Positions 29,084-36,715 of a DNA stretch of 36,715 nucleotides are shown piece after piece. The stretch spans positions 1 to 36,715 of the forward strand of contig JAVBPP010000048.1 of assembly GCA_031549535.1 (NCBI GenBank), given 5' to 3'. The translations under genes and the position numbers were made by a program. Position 1 is the stretch's first letter. Each line of letters opens with the position of its first letter. This stretch comes from JAVBPP01 sp031549535. GTDB taxonomy: Bacteria; Bacillota; Clostridia; Oscillospirales; Acutalibacteraceae. The notes under the pieces were generated by a model. The model was not told the origin of the DNA and ran no database searches. It worked only from the letters and a program-made list of their open reading frames with translations.

Positions 29084-32000
29084 ATGAAAAAACGAATTTA
29101 CACAGTTGCTACCGCCCATTTGGACACCTCCTGGAACTGGGACCTGGAAACAACACTGCGGGAGTATCTGCCCCGGACAATTTATGACAATGTGAAGTTG
29201 TTTGAGACTTATCCGGACTATGTGTTTAATTTTGAGGGTGCCTACCGCTATGAGCTCATGGAGGAATATGATCCCGAGGGCTTTGCCCTGGTGCGAAAGT
29301 ATGTGGAGCAGGGCAGCTGGCGCGTTGCGGGTAGCTCCTATGAAAACGGAGATGTCAATATTCCCTCGCCGGAGGCTCTCATTCGCAACGTCCTCTACGG
29401 CAACGGGTATTTCGATAAAACCTTCGGCAAGCGCAGCCGCGATATCTATCTGCCGGATTGCTTCGGCTTCGGCTGGGCACTGCCCTCCATTGCCGCGCAC
29501 TGCAACTTGCTGGGCTTCACCACGCAAAAGGTCTGTTGGAGCTGCGCCTACGGCATTCCATTTGACCTGGGTGTGTGGCGCGGGCCAAACGGCGAGCGGA
29601 TTTATGCCTCGCTGGATGCGCGGAATTACGCCGCCTCGCTCAAACGTGTGCGCAGACACAGTGTGCATTTAAAACTCAATGAAAATGTTCGAAAATATGA
29701 CCTGCCATTCACGTTTGTGCTGCACGGTGTGGGGGACCGCGGCGGCGCACCAAAGGAGCCAAGTGTACAGGTGGTTATGCGAGAGCTCGCGCAGAATGAG
29801 ACGAAGCGCGTGGAGGTGCTCTGCGCCGGCAGCGATGATGTGTTCCGCGATATGCAGCAGCTTCCGCAGCAAGTGCAGGAAAAACTGCCTGTATGGGAAA
29901 ACGAGCTGGTAATGACGGACCACGCTGTGGGCGGCTACACCTCCCGCGCCCTGAGCAAACGCTGGAACCGCAGGGCGGAGCAGCTTGCTGCCGCAACGGA
30001 GCAGGCAAGCGTTGCCGCACATTTGCTGGGCGCGCGCAGCTACCCAAGGCAGGTGCTCGACACCTGCTGGAAGCGCGTCATCGCCCACCAGTTTCACGAT
30101 GATATTCCCGGCACCTCTCTGGTGTGCTGCTATCAGCGCAATTGGAACGACTATATGCTCTCGCTCAACCAGCTTGCGGAGGAATACCGCTTTTCCGCCG
30201 CCTGTGTGGGGAGAGGGATGGACAGCTCCTTTGTGCAGGGGCAGGCGCTTTTGGTGAACAATCCCCTGCAGTTTGACCGTGCCGAAACCGTGAGTGCCTC
30301 GCTGCGCCTTTCTGAGGGCTGCAAGGCTGTGCGGGTGTATGACGCGGCGGGTGCGCTGGTGCCCGCGCAGTTGAATCGTGTGGAGGACGGCATTGCGCAA
30401 ATCGCGTTCTGCAGCCGTGTCCCCGCTTTCGGCTGGGCGGTGTATGATGTGCAGGAGAGTGAGACTCCCTGCGAAATGGATACTTCTTTGTTCATCAGCA
30501 AAGACCGCATGGAAAACGAAAAGTATATTGTGTCAATAGATGAAAACGGAGATATCGCCGGTATTTATGACCGCGAACTTTGCTGCGAGTTACTGGATGC
30601 ACCGATTCGTATGGCGCTGCATGCCTACGACGGCTATCCCAACTACCCGGCCTGGGAGCTGGATTATAACGAAGTGATGGCTCCCCCGCGCAGCTATGCG
30701 GCAAAACCGCAGATTACAGTGCATGAAAACGGCCCGGCGCGGGTCTCCCTGCGCATTATGCGCAGCGAAGGGGCGTCTTATTTTATGCAGACCCTCTCGT
30801 TGGATGCGTTCGGCAGTGTGCTGCGTGTGGAGAATGAGATTGAATGGCGGAGCCTGCGCACCCTGCTGAAAACGGAGTTTCCGCTCGCCGCGCATAATGA
30901 GCAGGCGAGCTATGACCTTGGTCTTGGCGTAATACAGCGCGGCAACAGCCATGAAAGGCTTTATGAGGTTCCGGCGCAGATGTGGGCGGATATTACGGAG
31001 CCCTCCGGCTTTTTCGGCGTTTCCGTGTTCAGCGACAGCAAGGTGGGCTGGGATAAGCCGGACGACAACACCCTGCGCCTGACGGGGATACACAGCCCCC
31101 GCGCCAGCTATCACGATGGACAGCATCTCATGGATTTTGGCCGTAACCGCTACGCCTTCGGCATTTATGGCCACAACGGCGGCTGGAAAAACGGCACGCA
31201 GCAGCAGGCCAACTGCTTTCACCAGCCCTTGAGCGCCTTTGTAATACCAAAACAGGCGGGTGAGCTGGGCACCAGCTATTCCCTTGCGCAGTGCTCGGAC
31301 GACACGGTTCTGGTGCGCGCGCTGAAGCTGGCGCAGGATACGCAGGAGCTCATCGTCCGCTTTAACGAGGGAGTGGGCGAGGCAAAACAGGGCGTGCGTT
31401 TTGCGCTGAATAGCCCCATTACCGCCGTGCGCGAGGTCTATGGTTCTGAGGAGGAAAAGGAGGGTACGCAGTTTACGCTGCAGGATGGTGCACTGCTGTT
31501 CGACCTCAGCCCCTATGACCTGCGCAGCTTTGCGCTGACAGTGGAGCCGACGCACTTTTTGGGTGGTTTTGATTATGCGCCTGTCACGCTGCCGAACAAT
31601 TTGGATATTTTCTCTGCAAACGATAAGCGGGAGGACGGCGAAATGCCAAACGGCTTTGCTGTGCCCACGGAGCTGGTGCCGCAGCGCATAGAAAGCGGTG
31701 GTGTCTGCTTTGAAACCGGGGAAAAAGAAGAGAATCGCCCCAATGCAACGCTGTGCATGGGGCAGACGGTTTCGCTGCCGGAGGGGGCACAAACGCTCCA
31801 TCTGCTGGCCTGCGCCTGCGGTGGGGATACACAGGCCACGCTCACCCTTGGGGAAACAGCTCACACGTTTGGTGTGCAGGACTGTGAGGAGCCCATCGGC
31901 GCCTGGGATTTATACAGCATCGGCGCAACGGGACGGGTGAAAACCGATGTCCTCGCCTGGAACAGCACCCACGCGCATAAGGGGAAAGAGGATGTTTTGG

Positions 32001-32305
32001 CCAAGCAGCTCTATTTCTTCAAATACAGCTTTCCACTGGACGGCGGAACCGTTTGCCGCCTGCCCTATGATGAGCATCTGGTGCTCCTTGCCGCCACTGT
32101 AACGCGCGGCGAACCGCAGGCAATGTGTGCCACCGCGCAGTTTGACCTCCTGGAGGAACGCCCCTGCAGCTATCAGATTCAGCCGGAGGAGGAGGCCATC
32201 GCCCGCCAGCGCGGCTGGCCGGAGAAAAAGGGAAAATACAAGTTTTTGAAAAACTACATAACCCGCCGCTTGGACGCCGAGCTGCGCAGGTTTCGTTCAA
32301 AATAA
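29084..32305 (+). CDS. Alpha-mannosidase-like glycoside hydrolase family 38
   Basis: A 1073-aa cytoplasmic enzyme (no signal peptide) releasing alpha-mannose or a related sugar from oligosaccharides. The zinc site begins with His12-x-Asp14 in TAHLDTSW; the nucleophile is probably Asp125 in YLPDCFGFGWALP; MTDHAVGGYTSRA and HQFHDDIPGTS match the GH38 middle motifs. The C-terminal half is the usual beta-sandwich region. Deviation of the nucleophile loop from W-x-x-D-x-F-G-H-S suggests a subgroup whose substrate may differ. RBS GAGAGGAAG lies upstream. It heads a run of five genes. Confidence 0.9.
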   Translation: MKKRIYTVATAHLDTSWNWDLETTLREYLPRTIYDNVKLFETYPDYVFNFEGAYRYELMEEYDPEGFALVRKYVEQGSWRVAGSSYENGDVNIPSPEALIRNVLYGNGYFDKTFGKRSRDIYLPDCFGFGWALPSIAAHCNLLGFTTQKVCWSCAYGIPFDLGVWRGPNGERIYASLDARNYAASLKRVRRHSVHLKLNENVRKYDLPFTFVLHGVGDRGGAPKEPSVQVVMRELAQNETKRVEVLCAGSDDVFRDMQQLPQQVQEKLPVWENELVMTDHAVGGYTSRALSKRWNRRAEQLAAATEQASVAAHLLGARSYPRQVLDTCWKRVIAHQFHDDIPGTSLVCCYQRNWNDYMLSLNQLAEEYRFSAACVGRGMDSSFVQGQALLVNNPLQFDRAETVSASLRLSEGCKAVRVYDAAGALVPAQLNRVEDGIAQIAFCSRVPAFGWAVYDVQESETPCEMDTSLFISKDRMENEKYIVSIDENGDIAGIYDRELCCELLDAPIRMALHAYDGYPNYPAWELDYNEVMAPPRSYAAKPQITVHENGPARVSLRIMRSEGASYFMQTLSLDAFGSVLRVENEIEWRSLRTLLKTEFPLAAHNEQASYDLGLGVIQRGNSHERLYEVPAQMWADITEPSGFFGVSVFSDSKVGWDKPDDNTLRLTGIHSPRASYHDGQHLMDFGRNRYAFGIYGHNGGWKNGTQQQANCFHQPLSAFVIPKQAGELGTSYSLAQCSDDTVLVRALKLAQDTQELIVRFNEGVGEAKQGVRFALNSPITAVREVYGSEEEKEGTQFTLQDGALLFDLSPYDLRSFALTVEPTHFLGGFDYAPVTLPNNLDIFSANDKREDGEMPNGFAVPTELVPQRIESGGVCFETGEKEENRPNATLCMGQTVSLPEGAQTLHLLACACGGDTQATLTLGETAHTFGVQDCEEPIGAWDLYSIGATGRVKTDVLAWNSTHAHKGKEDVLAKQLYFFKYSFPLDGGTVCRLPYDEHLVLLAATVTRGEPQAMCATAQFDLLEERPCSYQIQPEEEAIARQRGWPEKKGKYKFLKNYITRRLDAELRRFRSK

Positions 32306-32320
32306 CGGGGAGAGATTCGT

Positions 32321-34408
32321 GTGAAAAAGAATAAAAAATGGATACGCGCCGCAGCTATGTTAGCGGTGGCGGGTGCAGGGGTGGGCACCATCCTCTATTT
32401 TGCGGTGAGCAACCCGGGGCCGTTCCACGGAAGGGTGCTTGAGCAGGACGGCCTAGTCCCGCTGCCAAATATTCGGGTAACGGACGGACGCAATGTAGTG
32501 AAGACGGATGCAAACGGGCAGTTTCACCTAAAGGGCTATCGGAAAACCCGCTTCATCACTGTGACGGTTCCCGCGGGTTATACAAGTGAAACGTACTATA
32601 TTTCGGCGGAAAAGGGGACGGAGTCCTACGACTTTGTGTTGGAACGGAACGCCGAAACCGCGGAAAAAGCGCATTCCTATTTACAGATAGCCGATACGGA
32701 AATCGGAAAAGACGGAACCGGCCCCTGGCTGAACGCGGTGAAGGACTTGGTGAAGGAAACGAAGCCGGCCTTTTTGGTTCACACCGGAGATATTTGTTAT
32801 GAGGACGGCCTCAAACGGCATATTGTGGATATGAATGACGACACCATGGGCTGCACGGTACGCTATGTAATGGGCAACCATGACTATGTAAAGGGCAAGT
32901 ATGGGGAGGAATTGTACGAAAGCCTTTACGGCCCCGTCTGGTATTCCTTTGACGTGGGGGATGTGCACTATGTGATTTTGCCCTTCCAAAACGGGGACTA
33001 TCTTTCCGGATACAGCAAAAATGACCGCTGGCGCTGGCTGGAAAACGATTTGGCGCAAATGGAGCCGGGGCAAAAGCTGGCCGTTTTCATGCATGATGCC
33101 CCACCCAAGGATTTTATTATTTCCTATGGCGGGCATACCATTGACTTGAAAGCTTACAACTTGATTTCCTGGGCGTTCGGACATTATCATTATAATGTTG
33201 TCCGCGAGGAAGGCGGCGTGCTCAGCATCAGCACGGCGCGCCCGGACTGCGGCGGCATTGACCAATCCGCCAGCGGCACCAGGCAAATTTTTGTGGATGC
33301 GGAGGGCAAGGTTTCCACCCAAATGCATTACTACGACTTCATCAAACCCGCAGCCCCGCAGGGCGAAACATGGAGCACACAGCTGCAAGGCCAGGTGCTG
33401 TTCTGCGACAGCTTGCTTGCAGGCGGCCGGGTTTATACCGCAACGGTAGATGACGACTTCCCCCGCGACTGCGGCGTGTACTGCCTGAACGAAGCGGATG
33501 GCAGCATCGTCTGGAAATACCAAGCGAAGAATTCCGTTAAAAATAAGCTGCTCCATGTGGACGGAACCATCATTGCCCAGGACTGTGACGGCAACGTCTC
33601 CTGCCTGCGGGCGGATACCGGAGCTCTTGTTTGGGAAAAGAAAGTGGATATCAGCTCCACGCTGGCGACCGCTATTGGCATCTGCAGCGATGGCGAAACC
33701 GTTTTTACGGGCGGAGCGGGCAATGTAACGGCGCTGCGTGTGCAGGACGGAGAAGAACGTTGGCGCTATAAACATCAAAACTGCGAAAACAGCGCCTGCG
33801 AATTTGTGCTGGCCGGGGATAGCCTGATAGTGGGCGCAAACTGGAACACCCTGTATGCGCTGGATAAAAACACAGGCAAAGAACTTTGGAAAAATGGATC
33901 AGACGGGTTAAGCTTCCGCAACACGACTCCGGCGGTGTTGGAGGACGGCAGTCTGTTCATCCCCCAATCGGATGCCTTGTTTTTTGTCGATGGCAAAAGC
34001 GGAGATCTGCTCAACAGAACGCAGCTGAAAGAGCATAATTTTGCATCCTCCGCTCAGCCGCTGCTTTTGGATGGCGTCGCCTATGTGCCAACCGCCACAA
34101 AAGGCGTGGTTGCCATAGACCTTCAGACGAAACAGATCCTTTGGAACAGGCCGGTGCGCAAAGCGCTGGCGTTCACCGCGCCCTATGTGGGCGGGGAGGC
34201 ACAAACGGTGGAGAGCGGCATCGTGGCCGACGGGGGGCGCCTGATTTTCGGCGCATCGGACGGGTATGTCTATACACTGAACAGGGCGGATGGCACCGTG
34301 TTGCGCGAGCAATTTGTGGGCGCCCCCATCCTCGGCGCGGCGGCGCTGGGCGAGGATGCCGTCTATGTTGCGGATTTTGCGGGCAGGGTTACCAAACTGC
34401 CGAAATAA
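32321..34408 (+). CDS. Membrane-anchored metallophosphoesterase fused to a PQQ-like beta-propeller
   Basis: A 695-aa protein starting with GTG (GGGGAGAG upstream). An N-terminal membrane helix (about 9-29) is followed by a carboxypeptidase-regulatory-like beta-domain (about 35-110), then a calcineurin-like phosphoesterase (about 115-345): Asp125 with Glu127 (DTE instead of the usual D-x-H), GD at Asp157, GNHD with Asn186/His187, His259 and the GHYH pair His288/His290. Residues about 350-695 are a WD/PQQ-like propeller with repeated blades such as LNEADGSIVWKY, LRADTGALVWEKK, LDKNTGKELWKN and IDLQTKQILWNR (BamB-like). It should lie outside the membrane. The combination is uncommon; a substrate such as a glycan phosphate or phosphodiester is inference. 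Confidence 0.87.
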   Translation: MKKNKKWIRAAAMLAVAGAGVGTILYFAVSNPGPFHGRVLEQDGLVPLPNIRVTDGRNVVKTDANGQFHLKGYRKTRFITVTVPAGYTSETYYISAEKGTESYDFVLERNAETAEKAHSYLQIADTEIGKDGTGPWLNAVKDLVKETKPAFLVHTGDICYEDGLKRHIVDMNDDTMGCTVRYVMGNHDYVKGKYGEELYESLYGPVWYSFDVGDVHYVILPFQNGDYLSGYSKNDRWRWLENDLAQMEPGQKLAVFMHDAPPKDFIISYGGHTIDLKAYNLISWAFGHYHYNVVREEGGVLSISTARPDCGGIDQSASGTRQIFVDAEGKVSTQMHYYDFIKPAAPQGETWSTQLQGQVLFCDSLLAGGRVYTATVDDDFPRDCGVYCLNEADGSIVWKYQAKNSVKNKLLHVDGTIIAQDCDGNVSCLRADTGALVWEKKVDISSTLATAIGICSDGETVFTGGAGNVTALRVQDGEERWRYKHQNCENSACEFVLAGDSLIVGANWNTLYALDKNTGKELWKNGSDGLSFRNTTPAVLEDGSLFIPQSDALFFVDGKSGDLLNRTQLKEHNFASSAQPLLLDGVAYVPTATKGVVAIDLQTKQILWNRPVRKALAFTAPYVGGEAQTVESGIVADGGRLIFGASDGYVYTLNRADGTVLREQFVGAPILGAAALGEDAVYVADFAGRVTKLPK

Positions 34409-34421
34409 TGGGGGGGATACG

Positions 34422-35192
34422 CTGCAAATTGAAAGACAGATCGAGCGGAACCCGCGTATTCCTCTGGTAGATGAAATGCGCGGCCTGGCTGTGTTTTGCA
34501 TGGTGTTCTATCACTTGTTTTTTGTTTTGGATCATTTTTTTCATTTTGCCATCGGCAGGGTTTTATTTGATTTTTTTCAGCCGCTGCAGCCGTTGTTTGC
34601 CGCTGTGTTTATTGTAATTTCCGGTGTTTCTTCTCGCTTTTCCCGCAGCAATTTCCGGCGCGGCGGAATTTTGCTTGCCGTTTCTATCGGCTTCACGGCC
34701 TTTACTGTCTATGTTTTTCCGCTGCTGCAAATCAACGGCGCACAGATTTACTTTGGCATTCTACATTTGCTATCTGTTTCCATGCTGCTGTTTGCATGCC
34801 TGCGCCCGCTGCTGGACAAACTAAATCCACATCTTGGCTTTTTTGCTTGCCTGTTGCTGTTTGTGTTGTTCAGCAACGTAGAGCGGGGCTGGTTTGGTTT
34901 GGGCGGCCCGTTGAAATGCGCTTATCCGCTTTGGCTCTATCGCAGTGACCTCCTTATGCCGCTGGGCTTTCACACGCATTCCTTTACTTCCGCGGATTAT
35001 TTCCCGCTGTTCCCCTTTGTGTTCCTCTTTTTTGCGGGCAGCTTTTTGGGCAGGCTGCGCACACCGGATTGGGCTTATAAAAGCCGCATCCCCCCGCTTG
35101 CTCTTTTGGGGCGGCTGGCCCTGCCCATTTACTTTTTACATCAGCCGCTCGCCTACGGAATCAGCATGTTAGTGACATGGATTATAAGATAA
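34422..35192 (+). CDS. DUF1624/HGSNAT-type membrane acyltransferase-like protein
   Basis: A protein of about 256 aa with seven or so membrane helices, similar to the heparan-alpha-glucosaminide N-acetyltransferase catalytic family (DUF1624): IPLVDEMRGLAVFCMVFYHLFFVLDHFF is the hallmark N-terminal region (core DEMRGLAV and FYHLFF), and the end LGRLALPIYFLHQPLAYG is typical. Such proteins transfer acetyl groups across the membrane to sugars. No ATG/GTG/TTG lies in frame at a sensible place: the poly-G RBS (34409-34417) points to CTG at 34422 or ATT at 34428; the in-frame ATG in DEMRGL would delete conserved residues. Upstream ATGs (34290 on) overlap the preceding gene deeply. Confidence 0.8.
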   Translation: MQIERQIERNPRIPLVDEMRGLAVFCMVFYHLFFVLDHFFHFAIGRVLFDFFQPLQPLFAAVFIVISGVSSRFSRSNFRRGGILLAVSIGFTAFTVYVFPLLQINGAQIYFGILHLLSVSMLLFACLRPLLDKLNPHLGFFACLLLFVLFSNVERGWFGLGGPLKCAYPLWLYRSDLLMPLGFHTHSFTSADYFPLFPFVFLFFAGSFLGRLRTPDWAYKSRIPPLALLGRLALPIYFLHQPLAYGISMLVTWIIR

Positions 35193-35195
35193 AGG

Positions 35196-36083
35196 ATGAT
35201 GAACTTGCCAGAACGTGATACGAACGCCTGTAATACAAATGCCTGCAATCCGCAGGACTGTGCTTCCTGTTCCTCCGCCTGCAGCAAAAAACAACAGCCG
35301 GAGGATTTGCGCCTGCCCCAAAACCCGTTTAGCCATGTAAAGCGCGTCATCGGCGTGGTCAGCGGAAAGGGCGGCGTGGGGAAATCCACGGTAACAAGCC
35401 TGCTCGCCTGTGAAATGCAAAGCCGGGGTTTTGCCTGCGGCATTTTGGACGCGGATGTGACAGGCCCCTCCATTCCCAAGGCGTTCGGTGTAAGCGGCCG
35501 CTGTGTGGCGCAGGAGCGCGGCCTAGCCCCGCGTGAGAGCAAGACCGGCATCCGCCTCATGAGCGTAAACCTGCTTTTGGAGCAAGAGGATTTGCCTGTG
35601 GTTTGGCGCGGCCCCGTTATCTCCGGCGTCATCGGCCAGTTTTGGCAGGAGGTCGTGTGGGGTGAGCTGGACTATCTGTTTGTGGACATGCCGCCCGGAA
35701 CGGGGGATGTGCCCTTAACCGTGTTTCAACGCCTCCCGCTGGACGGCATTTTCATCGTCACCACCCCGCAGGATTTGGTGGCTATGATTGTGCGCAAGGC
35801 TTATCATATGGCAAGGCAAATGCAAATTCCGGTTTTGGGTCTTATAGAAAATATGAGCTATTTCCTTTGCCCGGACTGCAATACCAAGCACAGCCTGTTC
35901 GGCGAGAGTAAGCTGGACGCATTTTCGCAGGAGAGCGGTGTTCCGATACTTGCCCGCCTGCCCTTGCAGCCACAGACGGCTGCACTGATGGACGGGGGAA
36001 AGGCGGAGTTGGCGGATAGCCGCATCCTTGCGCCTGCGGCAGAATTTTTAGAACAACAAAAGTGGGGAAATGAACATGAATAA
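35196..36083 (+). CDS. Mrp/NBP35-family Fe-S cluster carrier ATPase
   Basis: A 295-aa P-loop NTPase (ApbC/Mrp/Nbp35) that carries or loads iron-sulfur clusters. The deviant Walker A is SGKGGVGKST (residues 56-65), LDADVTGPSIP and VDMPPGTGD are family motifs, and LCPDC near residue 230 is the cluster-binding CxxC. The N-terminus is Cys-rich (Cys12, 17, 22, 25, 29), resembling Nbp35-like forms common in Clostridia. Start choice is uncertain: tandem ATGs at 35196 and 35199 sit too near AAAGG, whereas an in-frame TTG at 35205 is better spaced. The 3' end overlaps the kinase gene by 8 nt. Confidence 0.92.
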   Translation: MMNLPERDTNACNTNACNPQDCASCSSACSKKQQPEDLRLPQNPFSHVKRVIGVVSGKGGVGKSTVTSLLACEMQSRGFACGILDADVTGPSIPKAFGVSGRCVAQERGLAPRESKTGIRLMSVNLLLEQEDLPVVWRGPVISGVIGQFWQEVVWGELDYLFVDMPPGTGDVPLTVFQRLPLDGIFIVTTPQDLVAMIVRKAYHMARQMQIPVLGLIENMSYFLCPDCNTKHSLFGESKLDAFSQESGVPILARLPLQPQTAALMDGGKAELADSRILAPAAEFLEQQKWGNEHE

Positions 36084-36715
36084 GCCGGTTTACATCTTAG
36101 CCTATGATATTGGAACAACGGGCGTAAAAACCTGCCTGTTTGCCGTAGAGGAGCAAATTCGCCTGCTGCAGTCCGCTGTGCAGGGTTACGGGCTTTATAT
36201 TGAAGATGACTGCGCCGAGCAGGTTCCGCAGGAGTGGTGGGACGCCATGTGCGCCACCACAAAGCGGGTCATCGCCGAGGCGGGCATCGCCCCGCAGGAG
36301 CTGGACGGCATTTCCTTCTGCTCCCAGATGCAAGGTCTTGTGCTGGTGGATGAACAGGGCAACGCGGTGCGCAACGCCATGAGCTATATGGATCAGCGCG
36401 CGCGGGAGCAGCACAAGCGGGGGCTGGAGCACGGCCTGCAGGTTGCGGGCGCGAATGTGCGCACGCTGTTGACCTCCCTGTATTACACCGGCGCACTCGC
36501 CGCCAGCGTGAAAGATCCGATCTGGAAATACAAATGGGTGGAACAGAATGAGCCGGCGGTTTTTGCGCGCGTACATAAGTGGCTGGATGTCAAAGAATAT
36601 CTCATCGGCCGCATGACCGGGCGCTTTGTCATGACGCGGGATTCTGCCTTCGCCGCACTGTTATACGATATTCGCAGCGGGAAAGAAAGCTGGTGCCGCC
36701 AGGTTTGCAAAATTT
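36076..36715 (+). CDS. FGGY-family carbohydrate kinase (5' part, truncated by window end)
   Basis: The first 213 codons of a sugar kinase; the rest lies beyond the window. DIGTTGVKTCLF near the N-terminus is the phosphate-1 ATP motif, AEQVPQEWWDAM and SFCSQMQGLVLVDEQGNAV match xylulokinase-type members, and SYMDQRAREQ binds sugar. Likely substrates are xylulose or another pentulose, but the family is broad. ATG at 36076 has GGGGAAA as RBS and overlaps the end of the Mrp gene by 8 nt, implying translational coupling. Confidence 0.9.
   Translation, partial: MNKPVYILAYDIGTTGVKTCLFAVEEQIRLLQSAVQGYGLYIEDDCAEQVPQEWWDAMCATTKRVIAEAGIAPQELDGISFCSQMQGLVLVDEQGNAVRNAMSYMDQRAREQHKRGLEHGLQVAGANVRTLLTSLYYTGALAASVKDPIWKYKWVEQNEPAVFARVHKWLDVKEYLIGRMTGRFVMTRDSAFAALLYDIRSGKESWCRQVCKI

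Noticed and set aside
28867..29187. 106-codon frame starting MENPVENVENPLKPP
   Set aside because: Its start is produced by the TGTGGAAAA repeats, there is no ribosome site, and it overlaps the GH38 start in another frame.
30590..31864. Open frame of 424 codons on the minus strand
   Set aside because: It lies wholly within the GH38 gene on the opposite strand; the product has no domain pattern and GC-rich third positions explain the open frame.
32681..33778. Open frame of 365 codons on the minus strand
   Set aside because: Antisense to the phosphoesterase/propeller gene, whose motifs are clear.
1..36715. CRISPR arrays, insertion sequences, phage or integrative elements
   Set aside because: No regularly spaced repeats, transposase, integrase, terminal inverted repeats or target duplications were found.

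Overview
The window looks like a chromosomal segment of an anaerobic, moderately GC-rich Gram-positive bacterium of class Clostridia (Oscillospiraceae/Ruminococcaceae-like). The reasons are the gene families present (a MecA-like adaptor, DUF1934, an ArAE_1 exporter, a Prok-RING/DUF2628 protein, C_GCAxxG_C_C, GH38), strong GGAGG-type ribosome binding sites, frequent TTG/GTG starts and tRNAs with encoded CCA ends. The genus cannot be named from the sequence. No insertion sequence, prophage, integrase, CRISPR array or resistance island was seen.

Layout. (1) 1-594: the tail of an rRNA operon, ordered 23S, tRNA-Lys, tRNA-Glu, 5S, tRNA-Asn, terminator. (2) 620-6566, minus strand: a small secreted cysteine-rich protein with its own promoter and terminator; an argG-GNAT-argH arginine operon; and an aminotransferase-trpS pair. 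(3) 6660-7963: rpe converging on a MecA-like adaptor, their stop codons overlapping. (4) 8072-21012, plus strand: thirteen closely packed genes. They are three Rnf/Nqr-type membrane subunits (D, E, A), a membrane-anchored GH-like protein, a GH13 amylase, a degenerate LCP protein, a transglutaminase-like lipoprotein, folE-folP-folB-folK, a MATE transporter, an iron alcohol dehydrogenase and a C_GCAxxG_C_C redox protein. (5) 21193-24930: ArAE-type membrane protein, Smr protein, GNAT, ddl, DUF1934 and a polysaccharide deacetylase lipoprotein, closed by a terminator. (6) 24943-26851, minus strand: a zinc-ribbon/DUF2628 membrane protein followed by galU. (7) 27020-28396: nth and an amidase lipoprotein, converging on a small conserved-looking membrane protein. 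(8) 28659-29083: a gene-poor interval with DnaA-box-like repeats and a palindrome. (9) 29084 to the end: GH38 mannosidase, a phosphoesterase/beta-propeller fusion, a DUF1624-type acyltransferase, an Mrp ATPase and a truncated FGGY sugar kinase.

How the genes fit together. Much of the content serves the cell envelope: ddl, the amidase, the deacetylase, galU, the LCP-like and transglutaminase-like proteins. A second theme is glycan use: GH13, GH38 and the FGGY kinase. The rest is biosynthesis of arginine and folate plus housekeeping. The most unusual system is the Rnf-like D-E-A cassette. It keeps the membrane folds, but by motif comparison it has lost three of the four cysteines that hold the membrane 2Fe-2S cluster in RnfA/RnfE and the usual flavinylation motif of RnfD, and RnfB, RnfC and RnfG are not adjacent. 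It may be a membrane module taken over for a purpose other than ferredoxin:NAD oxidoreduction.
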